The notes under the pieces were generated by a model. It had not been told where the DNA came from and ran no database searches. It saw nothing but the letters and a program-made list of their open reading frames with translations. A stretch of 64,000 bases of DNA, taken from Massilia agilis (GTDB taxonomy: Bacteria; Pseudomonadota; Gammaproteobacteria; Burkholderiales; Burkholderiaceae_D). The position numbers and the translations under genes are program-made. Positions 45,755-56,938 of this stretch are shown here, in pieces (within the stretch, counting starts at the first letter, position 1; every line of letters begins with the position of its first letter). The DNA lies in NCBI RefSeq assembly GCF_024756255.1, contig NZ_JANUHB010000006.1, positions 62,001 to 126,000 of the forward strand. The letters run 5' to 3'.

Positions 45755-45991
45755 GTGGCGACCACTCCCGAACTGATCCACAGTTACATCAAGAACGGCC
45801 TCGAATGCACCCACCTCGAGGTGGAAGGCGACGGCCAGCACTTCTTCGCGACCATCGTCTCGCCGGCCTTCGAAGGCAAGCGCCTGATCCAGCGCCACCA
45901 GCTGGTGTACGCGGCGCTGGGCGAGCGCATGCGCGAAGAGATCCACGCGCTGTCGATGAAAACCCTGACCCCGGCCGAATACCAAGGATAA
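45755..45991 (+). CDS. ibaG: BolA family protein (IbaG-like)
   Basis: A 78-residue BolA/IbaG-type protein. GTG start, AAGGAATT upstream. The BolA core is visible: [49 protein letters not shown] with the conserved histidine that ligates a shared Fe-S cluster with Grx4, and a short C-terminal helix. In many proteobacteria this small BolA precedes murA, as here (3-base gap). It probably works with the CGFS glutaredoxin encoded at 18696-19013. Confidence 0.93.
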   Translation: MATTPELIHSYIKNGLECTHLEVEGDGQHFFATIVSPAFEGKRLIQRHQLVYAALGERMREEIHALSMKTLTPAEYQG

Positions 45992-45993
45992 GC

Positions 45994-47244
45994 ATGGACA
46001 AGCTGCAGATCGTGGGCGGCAAGCGCCTGCAGGGCGAAATCGCCATCTCCGGCGCCAAGAACGCGGCGCTGCCGATCCTGTGCGCGGGCCTGTTGACCGC
46101 GCAGGACGTGAAACTGACGAACGTGCCGCACCTGCACGACGTGAAGACCATGCTCAAGCTGCTGGCCCAGACCGGCCTGTCGGTGGAGCAGGACGGCGAG
46201 AACGTCACGCTCAACGGCGCCAACATCGACAACCTGGTTGCGCCTTACGAAATGGTCAAGACCATGCGCGCCTCGATCCTGGTGCTCGGCCCGCTCTTGG
46301 CGCGCTTCGGCGAAGCCAAGGTCTCGCTGCCGGGCGGCTGCGCGATCGGCTCGCGCCCGGTGGACCAGCACATCAAGGGCCTGCGCCAGATGGGCGCCGA
46401 GATCAGCATCGAAGGCGGCTACATCCACGCCAAGTGCGCCCGCCTGAAGGGCGCGCGCATCCACACCGACATGATCACCGTGACCGGCACCGAGAACCTG
46501 TTGATGGCAGCCGTGCTGGCCGAGGGCGAAACGGTGCTGGAAAACGCCGCACGCGAGCCCGAGGTGACCGACCTGGCGCACCTCTTGGTGAAGATGGGCG
46601 CGAAGATCGACGGCATCGGCACCGACCGCCTGGTGATCCAGGGCGTGAACGCGCTGAACGGCGCAAGCCACGGCGTGATCTCCGACCGCATCGAGGCCGG
46701 CACCTTCCTGTGCGCGGTGGCGGCCACCGGCGGCGACATCGTGCTCACCCGCACCCGCACCGACATCCTCGACGTGGCGCTGGACAAGCTGCGCGAGATG
46801 GGACTGGACCTGACCCTGGGCGAGAACACGATCCGCGCGCGCATGGACAAGCGCCCGCGCGCGGTCTCGTTCCGCACCACCGAGTACCCGGGCTTCCCGA
46901 CCGACATGCAGGCGCAGTTCATGGCGGTGAACGCCATCGCCGAGGGCGCCAGCCGCGTCACCGAGACGATTTTCGAGAACCGCTTCATGCACGTGCAGGA
47001 GCTCAACCGCCTGGGCGCCGCGATTGAAATCGACGGTAACACCGCCTTCATCCAAGGCGTGGACCGGCTGGTGGGCGCGCCCGTGATGGCAACCGACTTG
47101 CGCGCCTCGGCGTCGCTAGTCATCGCCGGCATAGCGGCCCAGGGCACCACCCTGATCGACCGCATTTACCACCTCGACCGCGGCTACGACCAGATGGAAG
47201 TGAAGCTGTCGGCAGTGGGCGCGGATATCGTCCGCATCAAGTAA
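45994..47244 (+). CDS. murA: UDP-N-acetylglucosamine 1-carboxyvinyltransferase
   Basis: A 416-residue cytoplasmic enzyme for the first committed step of peptidoglycan synthesis, transferring enolpyruvate from PEP to UDP-GlcNAc. The two-domain inside-out barrel is indicated by [12 protein letters not shown] at the start, the active-site loop [17 protein letters not shown] with C116 (the fosfomycin target), [36 protein letters not shown] and [13 protein letters not shown] near the end. The ATG at 45994 is chosen 3 bases after the bolA stop. hisG follows after 8 bases, so murA leads into the histidine operon. Confidence 0.98.
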   Translation: MDKLQIVGGKRLQGEIAISGAKNAALPILCAGLLTAQDVKLTNVPHLHDVKTMLKLLAQTGLSVEQDGENVTLNGANIDNLVAPYEMVKTMRASILVLGPLLARFGEAKVSLPGGCAIGSRPVDQHIKGLRQMGAEISIEGGYIHAKCARLKGARIHTDMITVTGTENLLMAAVLAEGETVLENAAREPEVTDLAHLLVKMGAKIDGIGTDRLVIQGVNALNGASHGVISDRIEAGTFLCAVAATGGDIVLTRTRTDILDVALDKLREMGLDLTLGENTIRARMDKRPRAVSFRTTEYPGFPTDMQAQFMAVNAIAEGASRVTETIFENRFMHVQELNRLGAAIEIDGNTAFIQGVDRLVGAPVMATDLRASASLVIAGIAAQGTTLIDRIYHLDRGYDQMEVKLSAVGADIVRIK

Positions 47245-47252
47245 CGATTTAT

Positions 47253-47924
47253 ATGAATAACACCAATACGGCTGAACCACAGCTCATCCTGGCGCTGTCG
47301 AAGGGCCGCATTTTCGAAGACACCCTGCCGCTGCTGGCGGCAGCCGGGATCACGGTCACCGAGAACCCGGAGACCTCGCGCAAGCTGATCCTGCCCACCA
47401 ACGACCCCGGCGTGCGCGTGCTGATCGTGCGCGCCAGCGACGTGCCGACCTACGTGCAGCATGGCGCCGCCGACTTCGGCGTGGCCGGCAAGGACGTGCT
47501 GCTCGAGCACGGCGGCGAGGGCCTGTACCAGCCGATCGACCTGAATATCGCGCGCTGCCGCCTGTCGGTGGCCGTCAACGCCGGCTTCGACTACGAAACC
47601 GCGGTGCGCCAGGGCGCGCGCCTGCGCGTGGCCACCAAGTTCGTGCACACCGCGCGCGAGCACTTCGCGTCCAAGGGCGTGCACGTGGACCTGATCAAGC
47701 TGTACGGCTCGATGGAGCTGGCGCCGCTGGTGGGCCTGTCCGACGCGATCGTGGACGTGGTCTCGACCGGCGGCACGCTGCGCGCCAACAACCTGGTCGA
47801 AGTCGAAAAGATCATGGAAATCTCGTCGCGGCTGGTGGTGAACCAGGCCGCGCTCAAGCTCAAGCGCGAGCGGCTGCAGCCGATTCTCGACGCCTTCGAG
47901 CGCGCATCAAGGACACAAGGCTGA
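47253..47924 (+). CDS. hisG: ATP phosphoribosyltransferase, short form
   Basis: A 223-residue catalytic subunit for the first step of histidine synthesis, coupling ATP and PRPP. It is the short HisG form, lacking the C-terminal ACT-like regulatory domain of long HisG, so it needs the HisZ regulatory subunit; hisZ is not in this window. [40 protein letters not shown] and [31 protein letters not shown] contain the substrate and PRPP sites. hisD begins after 2 bases. Confidence 0.97.
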   Translation: MNNTNTAEPQLILALSKGRIFEDTLPLLAAAGITVTENPETSRKLILPTNDPGVRVLIVRASDVPTYVQHGAADFGVAGKDVLLEHGGEGLYQPIDLNIARCRLSVAVNAGFDYETAVRQGARLRVATKFVHTAREHFASKGVHVDLIKLYGSMELAPLVGLSDAIVDVVSTGGTLRANNLVEVEKIMEISSRLVVNQAALKLKRERLQPILDAFERASRTQG

Positions 47925-47926
47925 TC

Positions 47927-49249
47927 ATGGCAGTACAAATCCGCAAACTCGACTCCACCGCGCCCGGCTTTCAGCAAACCCTGTCGGCACTGCTGGCCTT
48001 CGAGGCCGAGACCGACGATGCGATCGAAGGCGCGGTCGCCAGGATCCTCGCGGACGTGAAAAAACGCGGCGACGCCGCGGTGCTCGAATACACCAACCGT
48101 TTCGATCGCATTCCGGGCGGCGCCGCCAGCATGGCCGCGTTTGACCTGCAGCAGCAGGAACTGGACGAGGCCTTGGCCGCGCTGCCCGAAGCGCAGCGCA
48201 AGGCACTGCAGACCGCGGCCGAGCGCATCCGCGTGTTCCACGAACGCCAGAAGCAGGAACTGAACGGCTTCACCTACACCGAGCCTGATGGCACCGTGCT
48301 GGGCCAGCGCGTCACGCCGCTGGACCGCGTCGGCATCTACGTCCCGGGCGGCAAGGCCGCCTATCCGTCGTCGGTGCTGATGAACGCGATTCCGGCACAG
48401 GTGGCGGGCGTGAAGGAAATCGTGATGGTGGTGCCGACCCCGGACGGCGTGAAGAACCAGATGGTGCTGGCGGCTGCCGCGATCGCGGGCGTCACCCGCG
48501 TGATCACCATCGGCGGCGCGCAGGCGGTTGGCGCGCTGGCTTACGGCACCGAGACCATTCCGGCGGTGGACAAGATCGTCGGCCCCGGCAATGCCTACGT
48601 GGCCGCCGCCAAGCGCCGCGTGTTCGGCACCGTGGGCATCGACATGATCGCCGGCCCGTCCGAGATCCTGGTGCTGTGCGACGGCACCACCGACCCGGAC
48701 TGGGTGGCGATGGACCTGTTCTCGCAGGCCGAGCACGACGAGCTGGCGCAGGCCATCCTGCTGTGTCCGGACGCGGACTACATCGCCAGGGTGGAAGCGA
48801 GCATCCACAAGCTGCTGCCGACCATGCCGCGCAGCGCGACGATCGAGACCTCGCTGTCGGACCGTGGCGCGCTGATCAAGGTGCGCGACATGGATGAAGC
48901 CTGCGCGATCGCCAACGCCATCGCCGCCGAGCACCTGGAGATCTCTGCCGAGCACCCGCAGCAGTGGGCCGACAAGATCCGCCACGCCGGCGCCATGTTC
49001 CTCGGCCGCTTCTCGTCCGAGTCGCTGGGCGACTACTGCTGCGGCCCGAACCACGTGCTGCCGACTTCGCGCACCGCGCGTTTTTCGTCGCCGCTGGGCG
49101 TGTACGATTTCCAGAAGCGCTCCTCGATCATCAACGTGAGCGAGGCCGGGGCGCAGACGCTCGGCCGCGTGGCCGCCGAGCTGGCTTACGGCGAAGGGCT
49201 GCAGGCCCACGCCAGGAGCGCGGAGCTGCGCCTGAAGCCCGCCTCATGA
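47927..49249 (+). CDS. hisD: Histidinol dehydrogenase
   Basis: A 440-residue zinc- and NAD-dependent enzyme that carries out the last two steps of histidine synthesis. Signatures: [97 protein letters not shown] (with zinc and active-site residues; quoted in parts), and the C-terminal [18 protein letters not shown]. Its stop overlaps the start of a DNA methyltransferase gene (ATGA), which separates it from hisC. Confidence 0.98.
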   Translation: MAVQIRKLDSTAPGFQQTLSALLAFEAETDDAIEGAVARILADVKKRGDAAVLEYTNRFDRIPGGAASMAAFDLQQQELDEALAALPEAQRKALQTAAERIRVFHERQKQELNGFTYTEPDGTVLGQRVTPLDRVGIYVPGGKAAYPSSVLMNAIPAQVAGVKEIVMVVPTPDGVKNQMVLAAAAIAGVTRVITIGGAQAVGALAYGTETIPAVDKIVGPGNAYVAAAKRRVFGTVGIDMIAGPSEILVLCDGTTDPDWVAMDLFSQAEHDELAQAILLCPDADYIARVEASIHKLLPTMPRSATIETSLSDRGALIKVRDMDEACAIANAIAAEHLEISAEHPQQWADKIRHAGAMFLGRFSSESLGDYCCGPNHVLPTSRTARFSSPLGVYDFQKRSSIINVSEAGAQTLGRVAAELAYGEGLQAHARSAELRLKPAS

Positions 49250-50076
49250 GTGCGGGCTGGGTCAACCAGGTCTTCTGCGAGGATGCGCTGGCCGGCATGG
49301 CGCGCATCCCGGATGCTTCGATCGACCTGATCCTGACCGACCCGCCCTACAACCTCGGCAAGGACTACGGCAACGCCTCGGACCAGCAGAGCGTGGAGGA
49401 CTACCTGGCCTGGACCGAGCAGTGGATCGACACCGCGCTCCCAAAGCTCAAGCCCAACGGCAGCCTGTACATCTTCCTCACCTGGCGCTTTGCGCCGGAG
49501 ATCTTCGTGATGCTGAAAAAGCGCATGACGATGATGAACGAGATTATCTGGGACCGCCGCGTGCCCTCGATGGGCGGCAGCACCCGCAGCTTCTCGTCGG
49601 TGCACGACACCATCGGCTTCTTTGTCAAGCGCCGCGATTACTACTTCGACCTGGACGCAGTGCGCATCCCGTACGACCCCGAGACCAAGAAGGCGCGCTC
49701 GCGCTCGATCTTCGTCGGCGCCAAGTGGCTGGAAGTGGGCTACAACCCCAAGGACGTGTGGAGCGTGTCGCGCCTGCACCGCGAGCATCCCGAGCGCGCC
49801 GACCACCCGACCCAAAAGCCGCTCGAGATCATCGAGCGCATGGTCAAGGCATCGTGCCCGCCGGGCGGCACCGTGCTCGACCCGTTCATGGGCAGTGGCA
49901 CCACCGCGCTCGCGGCCAAGCGAACGGGCCGCAATTTCACCGGTTTTGAACTGAATCCCGCCTACTGCGAGATCATCGAAGCGCGGCTGGCCGCGCCCGA
50001 CATGGCGCCGGCAGTCGCCAGGAAACGCAAGGCCGCGGCCAAGGCCGCGCCGCTACAAAAGGAGGGAACGGCATGA
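49246..50076 (+). CDS. DNA methyltransferase (adenine- or cytosine-amino, beta class) inside the his operon
   Basis: A 276-residue amino-methyltransferase. Motif [13 protein letters not shown] lies at residues 32-42, and the AdoMet-binding motif [21 protein letters not shown] at 212-231. The order IV...TRD...I makes it beta class, like CcrM. The target-recognition part includes [35 protein letters not shown] is the usual lead-in to motif I. The tail is Lys/Ala-rich ([12 protein letters not shown]). There is no restriction gene nearby, so it is an orphan. It overlaps hisD and hisC by 4 bases on each side and has the same base composition as its neighbours, so it is a settled member of the operon. 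Target site unknown. Confidence 0.93.
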   Translation: MSAGWVNQVFCEDALAGMARIPDASIDLILTDPPYNLGKDYGNASDQQSVEDYLAWTEQWIDTALPKLKPNGSLYIFLTWRFAPEIFVMLKKRMTMMNEIIWDRRVPSMGGSTRSFSSVHDTIGFFVKRRDYYFDLDAVRIPYDPETKKARSRSIFVGAKWLEVGYNPKDVWSVSRLHREHPERADHPTQKPLEIIERMVKASCPPGGTVLDPFMGSGTTALAAKRTGRNFTGFELNPAYCEIIEARLAAPDMAPAVARKRKAAAKAAPLQKEGTA

Positions 50077-51164
50077 GCTTTCTCGATAACCTGATCGCCA
50101 ACACCATTCGCGCCGACGTGCGCGCCGAGAAGGGCTACCACGTGCCCGACGCCAGCGGCTACATCAAGCTGGACGCGATGGAAAACCCGTACGAGCTGCC
50201 GCGCGAGCTGCGCCGCGAGCTCGGCGAACGCCTGGCCGAGGTGGTGATCAACCGCTACCCGCTGGCCTCGTACACCACCCTCAAGGAGCGCGTGTGCGCC
50301 AAGATGGGCGTACCGGCCGGCTATGACGTCTTGCTTGGCAACGGCTCCGATGAGCTGATCAGCATCATCGACACCGCGCTGGCGCGCCAGGACCGCCGCG
50401 CCGTGGTGCTGGCGCCGTACCCGTCGTTCGTGATGTTCGAGCGCAGCGCCCGCCTCACCGGCATGGACTTCGTCAGCGTGCCGGTCAAGGAAGACTTCAC
50501 GCTCGACATGCCGGCCATGCTGGCCGCCATTGCCGAGCACAAGCCGGTGGTGGTGTACCTGGCCTACCCGAACAACCCGACCGGCAACCTGCCGGACGAC
50601 GAAGACGTGGTGCGCATCGCCCAAGCCCAGGGCGAGCATGGCCTGCTGGTGGTGGACGAAGCCTACCAGCCGTTCGCCCGCAAGAGCTTCATGGGCCGCC
50701 TGCCGCAGCACCCGAACATGATCGTGATGCGCACCCTGTCCAAGCTGGGCCTGGCCGGCATCCGCCTTGGCTACATGTCGGCCGCGCCGGAACTGCTGGC
50801 GCAGTTCGAAAAGGTGCGCCCGCCCTACAACGTGAACGTGCTGACCCAGGCCGCGGCCGAGTTCGCGCTCGACCACGTCGGCGTGCTCGACGAACAAGCC
50901 GCGCGCCTGAACGAGGAACGCACCCGGCTGCAGCGCGAACTGTCGGCCCTGCCGGGCGTGCAGGTGTTCCCGTCGGCCGCCAATTTCCTGCTTGTGCGGG
51001 TACCCGATGCGGATAAGACTGTCGACAAACTGCTCGCGGAGCGGGTGCTGATCAAAAATTTGAGTAAAATGGGCAAACTGCTGTCCGGCTGCATCCGCGT
51101 CACGGTCAGCACGCCGGAAGAGAATTCCGTATTCCTGAATGCCCTGAAGGCATCACTGGGTTGA
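50073..51164 (+). CDS. hisC: Histidinol-phosphate aminotransferase
   Basis: A 363-residue PLP enzyme converting imidazole-acetol phosphate to histidinol phosphate. Class I/II aminotransferase marks: [42 protein letters not shown] and the PLP lysine K224 in [15 protein letters not shown]. The ATG overlaps the methyltransferase TGA by 4 bases, with GGAGGGAACGGC upstream. hisB follows after 20 bases. Confidence 0.97.
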   Translation: MSFLDNLIANTIRADVRAEKGYHVPDASGYIKLDAMENPYELPRELRRELGERLAEVVINRYPLASYTTLKERVCAKMGVPAGYDVLLGNGSDELISIIDTALARQDRRAVVLAPYPSFVMFERSARLTGMDFVSVPVKEDFTLDMPAMLAAIAEHKPVVVYLAYPNNPTGNLPDDEDVVRIAQAQGEHGLLVVDEAYQPFARKSFMGRLPQHPNMIVMRTLSKLGLAGIRLGYMSAAPELLAQFEKVRPPYNVNVLTQAAAEFALDHVGVLDEQAARLNEERTRLQRELSALPGVQVFPSAANFLLVRVPDADKTVDKLLAERVLIKNLSKMGKLLSGCIRVTVSTPEENSVFLNALKASLG

Positions 51165-51184
51165 ACTGACAGAGCATTTCCATC

Positions 51185-51775
51185 ATGAGCCGCACCGCTG
51201 AAATCACGCGCAACACCAACGAGACGCAGATCCGCGTCGCGATCAACCTCGACGGCACCGGCAAGCAAAAGCTGAACACCGGCGTGCCCTTCCTCGACCA
51301 CATGCTCGACCAGATCGCCCGCCATGGCCTGATCGACCTCGAGGTGGAGGCGGTTGGCGACCTGCATATCGACGCGCACCACACGGTCGAGGACACCGGC
51401 ATCACGCTGGGCATGGCCGTGGCCAAGGCGATCGGCGACAAGAAGGGTATCCGCCGCTACGGCCATGCCTACGTGCCGCTGGACGAGGCGCTCTCGCGCG
51501 TGGTGATCGACTTTTCCGGTCGCCCGGGCCTGGAACTGCACGTGCCGTTCACGCGCGCCATGATCGGCACCTTCGACGTGGACCTGACCGGCGAATTCTT
51601 CCGCGGCTTCGTCAACCATGCCGGCGTGACCCTGCACATCGATAACCTGCGCGGCCAGAACGCGCACCACCAGTGCGAGACCGTGTTCAAGGCATTCGGC
51701 CGCGCGCTGCGCATGGCCACCGAGCTTGACGAACGCGCCGCTGGCACCATCCCGTCCACCAAAGGCAGCCTGTAA
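51185..51775 (+). CDS. hisB: Imidazoleglycerol-phosphate dehydratase
   Basis: A 196-residue monofunctional IGPD, without the phosphatase domain fused in enterobacteria. The two metal-binding histidine clusters are [15 protein letters not shown] and [20 protein letters not shown], and [21 protein letters not shown] near the N-terminus is also diagnostic. The histidinol-phosphatase function must come from another gene. It lies between hisC and hisH in the operon. Confidence 0.98.
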   Translation: MSRTAEITRNTNETQIRVAINLDGTGKQKLNTGVPFLDHMLDQIARHGLIDLEVEAVGDLHIDAHHTVEDTGITLGMAVAKAIGDKKGIRRYGHAYVPLDEALSRVVIDFSGRPGLELHVPFTRAMIGTFDVDLTGEFFRGFVNHAGVTLHIDNLRGQNAHHQCETVFKAFGRALRMATELDERAAGTIPSTKGSL

Positions 51776-51803
51776 CCAGACACCGGCCCCCGGATTTTCA
51801 GAT

Positions 51804-52442
51804 ATGAACAAGATAGTAGTGGTCGACTACGGCATGGGTAACCTGCGCTCCGTGGCGCAGGCCTTGTCCGCGGTCGCGCCCGAGGCCAGCGTCGTCATTT
51901 CGGGCGAGGTGGCCACCATCGACAGCGCCGACCGCATCGTGCTGCCCGGCCAGGGCGCCATGCGCGACTGCATGAAGAGCCTGCGCGAGTCAGGCGTCGA
52001 GGAAGCCCTGCTGCGCGCCGCCAAAACGCGCCCGATGATGGGCGTGTGCGTGGGCGAGCAGATGCTGTTCGACCGCAGCGAGGAAGGCGACACGCCCGGC
52101 CTGGGCCTGCTGCCCGGGCGCGTGGTGCGCTTCGCGCTGGACGGCAAGCTGCAGCCCGACGGCTCCCGTTTCAAGGTCCCGCAGATGGGATGGAACCGCG
52201 TGAAGCAGGTGCGCGCGCACCCGCTGTGGGACGGCATCCCTGACGACAGCTATTTCTACTTCGTGCACAGCTACTACGCGGTGCCGGCAGATGCGGCCGA
52301 CACGATCGGCGAGACCGACTACGGCGCGCCGTTCTGCTGCGCGGTGGCGAAGGACAATGTCGTCGCCACCCAATTCCACCCCGAGAAAAGCGCGGCCGCC
52401 GGCCTGCGCCTGTATCGCAATTTCGTCCACTGGAATCCTTGA
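51804..52442 (+). CDS. hisH: Imidazole glycerol phosphate synthase, glutaminase subunit
   Basis: A 212-residue class-I glutamine amidotransferase that supplies ammonia to HisF. The ATG at 51804 ([16 protein letters not shown]) is the family start. The nucleophile is C82 in [10 protein letters not shown], and the histidine/glutamate pair is in [20 protein letters not shown] and [10 protein letters not shown] are conserved. It works as a complex with HisF, encoded two genes downstream. Gap to hisA 31 bases. Confidence 0.97.
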   Translation: MNKIVVVDYGMGNLRSVAQALSAVAPEASVVISGEVATIDSADRIVLPGQGAMRDCMKSLRESGVEEALLRAAKTRPMMGVCVGEQMLFDRSEEGDTPGLGLLPGRVVRFALDGKLQPDGSRFKVPQMGWNRVKQVRAHPLWDGIPDDSYFYFVHSYYAVPADAADTIGETDYGAPFCCAVAKDNVVATQFHPEKSAAAGLRLYRNFVHWNP

Positions 52443-52473
52443 TCCCAACCTGTCCAACCCAACGTCAACGACC

Positions 52474-53250
52474 ATGCTGCTGATTCCCGCCATCGACCTG
52501 AAAGACGGTCACTGCGTTCGCCTGAAACAGGGCGACATGGACCTCGCCACCGTGTTTTCCGAAGATCCCGCCGAGATGGCGCTGCACTGGCTGAAGAAAG
52601 GCGCGCGCCGCCTGCACCTGGTGGACCTGAACGGTGCCTTTGCCGGCAAGCCCAAGAACGAAGCGGCGGTCAAGTCCATCCTCAAGGTGGTGCAGGACTT
52701 CGCCGTCGAGAACGAAGTCGACGAGATCCCGGTCCAGCTGGGCGGCGGCATCCGCGACCTCGACACCATCGAGCGCTACCTCGACGACGGCATCAGCTAC
52801 ATCATCATCGGCACCGCGGCGGTCAAGAGCCCGGGCTTCCTGCACGACGCCTGCGGCGCCTTCCCGGGCCACATCATCGTCGGCCTGGACGCCAAGGACG
52901 GCAAGGTCGCCACCGACGGCTGGAGCAAGATGTCCGGCCACGAGGTCATCGACCTGGCCCGCAAGTTCGAGGGCTACGGCGTGGAATCGATCGTGTACAC
53001 CGACATCGGCCGCGACGGCATGATGGCCGGCGTGAACATCGACGCCACCGTCAAGCTGGCCAAGGCGGTCAAGGTGCCGATCATCGCCTCCGGCGGTGTA
53101 CACAACCTGTCCGACGTCGAGGCACTGTGCGCCGTGCAGGACGAAGGCATCGAGGGCGTCATCTGCGGCCGTTCGATCTACGAGGGCACGCTCGACCTGA
53201 CCAGCGCGCAGCAGCGCGCCGATGAACTGACCGAGGGCACCGAAGCCTAA
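52474..53250 (+). CDS. hisA: ProFAR isomerase (phosphoribosylformimino-AICAR-P isomerase)
   Basis: A 258-residue TIM-barrel enzyme of histidine synthesis. [20 protein letters not shown] carries the first catalytic aspartate. [20 protein letters not shown] is the first phosphate-binding repeat and [16 protein letters not shown] the second; [15 protein letters not shown] holds the second catalytic aspartate. The ATG at 52474 is the family start. hisF begins after 4 bases. Confidence 0.98.
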   Translation: MLLIPAIDLKDGHCVRLKQGDMDLATVFSEDPAEMALHWLKKGARRLHLVDLNGAFAGKPKNEAAVKSILKVVQDFAVENEVDEIPVQLGGGIRDLDTIERYLDDGISYIIIGTAAVKSPGFLHDACGAFPGHIIVGLDAKDGKVATDGWSKMSGHEVIDLARKFEGYGVESIVYTDIGRDGMMAGVNIDATVKLAKAVKVPIIASGGVHNLSDVEALCAVQDEGIEGVICGRSIYEGTLDLTSAQQRADELTEGTEA

Positions 53251-53254
53251 GCTT

Positions 53255-54016
<762 letters not shown>

Positions 54017-54026
54017 AGGAACAACG

Positions 54027-54446
54027 ATGGCACCGACAACCGCGGCGGCGAACGCCAAGTGGCTCAAGAAGATCAAGTGGGACGAGCACGGCCTGGTGCC
54101 GGTGATCGCCCAGGAAGCGGCGACTGGCGACGTGGTCATGTTCGCCTGGATGAACCGCGACGCGCTCGCCAAAACGGTGGAGCTGGGCGAGGCGGTGTAC
54201 TGGAGCCGCTCGCGCAAGAAGCTGTGGCACAAGGGCGAGGAGTCCGGCCATGTGCAGAAGGTGCTCGAGATTCGCCTGGACTGCGACGACGACGTGGTGC
54301 TGCTCAAAATCGAGCAAGCCGGCGGCATCGCCTGCCATACCGGGCGCCATTCGTGCTTCTTCCAGAAGTTCGAGGGCGACGACTGGCACACCGTGGAGCC
54401 AGTGCTGCGCGATCCGGAAATGATTTATACCAACCCGAAGAAATAA
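54027..54446 (+). CDS. hisI: Phosphoribosyl-AMP cyclohydrolase
   Basis: A 139-residue zinc enzyme opening the adenine ring of PR-AMP. Family marks: [47 protein letters not shown] and the zinc cysteines in [13 protein letters not shown]. It is the stand-alone form; the pyrophosphohydrolase HisE is encoded separately by the next gene, 1 base after the stop. Confidence 0.97.
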   Translation: MAPTTAAANAKWLKKIKWDEHGLVPVIAQEAATGDVVMFAWMNRDALAKTVELGEAVYWSRSRKKLWHKGEESGHVQKVLEIRLDCDDDVVLLKIEQAGGIACHTGRHSCFFQKFEGDDWHTVEPVLRDPEMIYTNPKK

Positions 54447-54447
54447 C

Positions 54448-54786
54448 ATGAGCACAACCCTGGCGCGCATTGCGCAGGTGATCGAATCGCGCAAGATCGA
54501 GAACGGCGGCGATCCGGCCAAGTCGTATGTGGCCAAGCTGTTCGCCAAGGGCGACGACGCCATCCTCAAGAAGATTGGCGAGGAAGCCACCGAGACCGTG
54601 ATGGCGGCCAAGGACGCGCGCGTGTCTGGCGACGCGTCCAAGGTGCTGTACGAATGCGCCGACCTCTGGTTCCACTCGATGGTGATGCTGGCCAACTTTG
54701 GCCTGACGCCGCAGCAGGTGCTGGACGAGCTGGCCCGGCGCGAAGGGCTGTCGGGCCTTGAAGAAAAAGCAGCGCGCAAGGAATGA
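54448..54786 (+). CDS. hisE: Phosphoribosyl-ATP diphosphatase
   Basis: A 112-residue MazG-fold pyrophosphohydrolase converting PR-ATP to [36 protein letters not shown] carries the metal-binding EExxE motif (quoted in parts) and [16 protein letters not shown] the helical core. It is the last his gene of the operon. A repeat pair separates it from the HIT gene. Confidence 0.96.
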   Translation: MSTTLARIAQVIESRKIENGGDPAKSYVAKLFAKGDDAILKKIGEEATETVMAAKDARVSGDASKVLYECADLWFHSMVMLANFGLTPQQVLDELARREGLSGLEEKAARKE

Positions 54787-54800
54787 CGAAACATTAAACA

Positions 54801-54903
54801 ACGTCATTCCCGCGCAGGCGGGAATCCATGCTGAGTTTGCGACCAAGTTGGCGCTTCCATACCGCACACTCAGCATGGGTCCCCGCCTTCGCGGGGACGA
54901 CGC
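54801..54903. repeat. Family A palindromic repeat pair, copy 6
   Basis: The left unit (54801-54835) has CATTCCCGC / GCGGGAATCC then ATGCTGAG. The right inverted unit (54869-54903) has TCAGCATGGGTCCCCGCC / GCGGGGACGACG. It lies between hisE and the HIT gene, where mRNA from the his operon would fold it. Confidence 0.87.
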
Positions 54904-54915
54904 ACGGAGGACAAC

Positions 54916-55290
54916 ATGGACAACTGCATCTTCTGCAAGATCGCCGCAAAACAAATTCCCTCCACCACCGTCTATGAGGACGACGACCTGCTCGCCTTCA
55001 AGGACATCAACCCGGCCGCCCCGGTGCACCTGCTGGTGATCCCAAAACAACACATCGCCACGTTGTCTGATTGCAATGACAGCCACGCCGCGCTGCTGGG
55101 CAAGATGCTGGCGCTGGCCCCGAAACTGGCCGCCGAGCACGGTATTGCAGTGCAGCAGGATGCCGACGGCAAGCTCAGCGGCGGTTTCAAGACCCTGATC
55201 AACAGCGGCCCGAACGGCGGCCAGGAGGTCTACCACCTGCACCTGCACGTCTACGGCGGCCCGCGTCCGTGGCGCGGACTCGGAACTTAA
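54916..55290 (+). CDS. HIT family protein (HinT-like purine nucleoside phosphoramidase)
   Basis: A 124-residue histidine-triad protein. The triad HLHLHVYGG uses H107, H109 and H111. CIFCKIAAKQIPSTTVYEDDDLLAF is the conserved N-terminus and GQEVYHLHLH the catalytic region. HinT proteins hydrolyse nucleoside phosphoramidates. In many beta- and gammaproteobacteria this gene lies by hisE and tatA, as here. CGGAGGA precedes the ATG. Confidence 0.94.
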   Translation: MDNCIFCKIAAKQIPSTTVYEDDDLLAFKDINPAAPVHLLVIPKQHIATLSDCNDSHAALLGKMLALAPKLAAEHGIAVQQDADGKLSGGFKTLINSGPNGGQEVYHLHLHVYGGPRPWRGLGT

Positions 55291-55374
55291 CCCTGGTTCT
55301 GTCCACGGCAGCAGCGCATCGCTTATACTGTCGGTTGGTTCTTGGGCGGGATGCGCCCTTGCAAGGAGAAAACA

Positions 55375-55620
55375 ATGGGTTCGTTAAGTATTGGCCACTG
55401 GCTGATCGTGCTGGTGGTGGTAGTGCTGATCTTCGGCACCAAGAAGCTGGGTAACGTCGGTTCCGACCTGGGCAAGGCGGTCAAGGGCTTCAAGGACGGC
55501 ATGAAGAACGACGAGGAAAAGCAGCCGGCTGCCAGCCAGCAGGCCCAGCCGCAGCCGCCGCAGCAGGTAGCTGACCAGACGACCATCGACGTGGAAACGC
55601 GCGAAAAGACTCGTCACTGA
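55375..55620 (+). CDS. tatA: Twin-arginine translocase subunit TatA
   Basis: An 81-residue pore-forming subunit. One N-terminal membrane helix ([20 protein letters not shown]), then the [23 protein letters not shown] amphipathic helix (in parts), and a Gln/Pro-rich hydrophilic tail. AAGGAG lies 6 bases upstream of the ATG at 55375. It is the first gene of tatABC, with 16 bases to tatB. TATACT at 55324-55329 is a possible -10 box. Confidence 0.96.
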   Translation: MGSLSIGHWLIVLVVVVLIFGTKKLGNVGSDLGKAVKGFKDGMKNDEEKQPAASQQAQPQPPQQVADQTTIDVETREKTRH

Positions 55621-55636
55621 TACCTGACCGCGTTCC

Positions 55637-56128
55637 ATGATCGATCTCGGTCTTTCCAAGCTCGCGCTGATTGGCGTGGTGGCGCTGGTGGTGATCGGCC
55701 CTGAAAAGCTGCCCAAGGTGGCGCGCATGGCCGGCACCTTGTACGGTCGCGCCCAGCGTTACCTGAACGAGGTCAAATCCGAAGTCAGCCGCGAAATCGA
55801 GCTGGAGGAGTTGCGCAACCTGCAAAAGGACGTCGAGCAGACCGCGCAGTCGTTCAAGGAAGAGGTTGAGAAAAGCGTCTCCAGCAGCATCGGCGAGGTC
55901 GAATCGGCCTGGCGTGGCGACGTTCCGGCGGCCCCGCCGGCGCCCTCGGCCACCGTCACCGACCTCGAGCGCAAGGCGCGCGACTTCCGCCGCAAGAAGC
56001 TGGTTCGCAGCTCCGCCATTCCGGCCTGGTACAAGAGCCGCAACGGCGTGCGTGGCCGGGTGATGTCGGGCGCCGCGCGCGTGCGCAAGTACCGCCCCGC
56101 CGCCAAATCCAACAGATCGTTTTTCTAG
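55637..56128 (+). CDS. tatB: Twin-arginine translocase subunit TatB
   Basis: A 163-residue receptor-complex subunit. The N-terminus MIDLGLSKLALIGVVALVV is the short membrane anchor, with GPEKLPKVARMAGTLYGRAQRYLNEVK as hinge and amphipathic helix (in parts). The longer charged tail ends in a basic stretch (GRVMSGAARVRKYRP). tatC begins on the base after the stop codon. Confidence 0.96.
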   Translation: MIDLGLSKLALIGVVALVVIGPEKLPKVARMAGTLYGRAQRYLNEVKSEVSREIELEELRNLQKDVEQTAQSFKEEVEKSVSSSIGEVESAWRGDVPAAPPAPSATVTDLERKARDFRRKKLVRSSAIPAWYKSRNGVRGRVMSGAARVRKYRPAAKSNRSFF

Positions 56129-56884
56129 ATGACCGACCAAGCCTCGGGCGAAGAGTCCTTCATTTCCCACCTGATCGAGCTGCGTGACCGCCTGGTCAAG
56201 GCGATGATCGGCGTTGCCCTCGTCTGCCTGGTGCTGCTCCTGTGGCCGGGGCCGGCGCAAATCTATGACTTTTTGGCCACGCCGATGATCGAGTCGCTGC
56301 CGGTCGGGTCCAAGATGATCGCCACCGGCGTGGTGGCGCCTTTTTTTGTGCCGTTCAAGCTCACGCTGCTGCTGGGCCTGATCATCGCGCTGCCGTGGGT
56401 GTTCTACCAGATCTGGGCGTTCGTCGCGCCGGGCCTGTACGCGCACGAAAAGCGGCTGGTACTGCCGCTGGTGATCTCGTCGTCGCTGCTGTTCGTGCTC
56501 GGCGTGGCGTTCTGCTACGTGTTCGTGTTCAAGCGCGTGTTCCACTTCATCAGCGAGTTCGCGCCCACCTCGATCGCCGTCACGCCGGACGTGGACAACT
56601 ACCTCGACTTCGTCATGTCCATGTGCCTGGCCTTCGGCGCCACGTTCGAGGTGCCGGTGGTGGTGGTGATCCTGGTGCGCATGGGCATCGTCAGCCTGCA
56701 GAAGCTGCGTTCGATCCGCCCTTACGTGGTGGTCGGCGCCTTCGTGGTCGCGGCCATCGTCACGCCGCCGGACATCGTCAGCCAGCTGTCGCTGGCCATT
56801 CCGATGTGCCTGCTGTACGAGCTGGGTATGCTGGTCGCCCCGATTTTCGTGCGCGCCACGCGCTCGCCGGAAGAGACCGCCTGA
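56129..56884 (+). CDS. tatC: Twin-arginine translocase subunit TatC
   Basis: A 251-residue, six-helix receptor for twin-arginine signals. SFISHLIELRDRLVKAM is the family's N-terminal hallmark. ALPWVFYQIWAFVAPGLYAHEKR is the conserved periplasmic/first-cytoplasmic region (in parts), and YLDFVMSMCLAFGATFEVPVV and VIVTPPDIVSQLSLAIPM follow. It closes the tat operon and, with a 54-base gap holding a REP copy, meets the convergent CsgG-like gene. The S66 peptidase at 4319 is a candidate client. Confidence 0.97.
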   Translation: MTDQASGEESFISHLIELRDRLVKAMIGVALVCLVLLLWPGPAQIYDFLATPMIESLPVGSKMIATGVVAPFFVPFKLTLLLGLIIALPWVFYQIWAFVAPGLYAHEKRLVLPLVISSSLLFVLGVAFCYVFVFKRVFHFISEFAPTSIAVTPDVDNYLDFVMSMCLAFGATFEVPVVVVILVRMGIVSLQKLRSIRPYVVVGAFVVAAIVTPPDIVSQLSLAIPMCLLYELGMLVAPIFVRATRSPEETA

Positions 56885-56889
56885 GCACC

Positions 56890-56933
56890 GTAGGGTGGGC
56901 GGGTTTCCCGCCCACGCGTTCAACCGCCGTATG
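56890..56933. repeat. GTAG-type REP element, copy 3 (single unit)
   Basis: A single full unit on the plus strand: GTAGG, then hairpin GTGGGCGGG (56895-56903) / TTT / CCCGCCCAC (56907-56915), then GCGTTCAAC. It fills the gap between the convergent tatC and CsgG-like genes and could also stop transcription from either side. Confidence 0.85.
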
Positions 56934-56938
56934 CAGGC

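Noticed and set aside
56890-56933. The hairpin after tatC as a plain intrinsic terminator.
   Set aside because: It has no T tract and matches the other GTAG-type REP copies beyond the hairpin (GCGTTCAAC), so it is better called a repeat.
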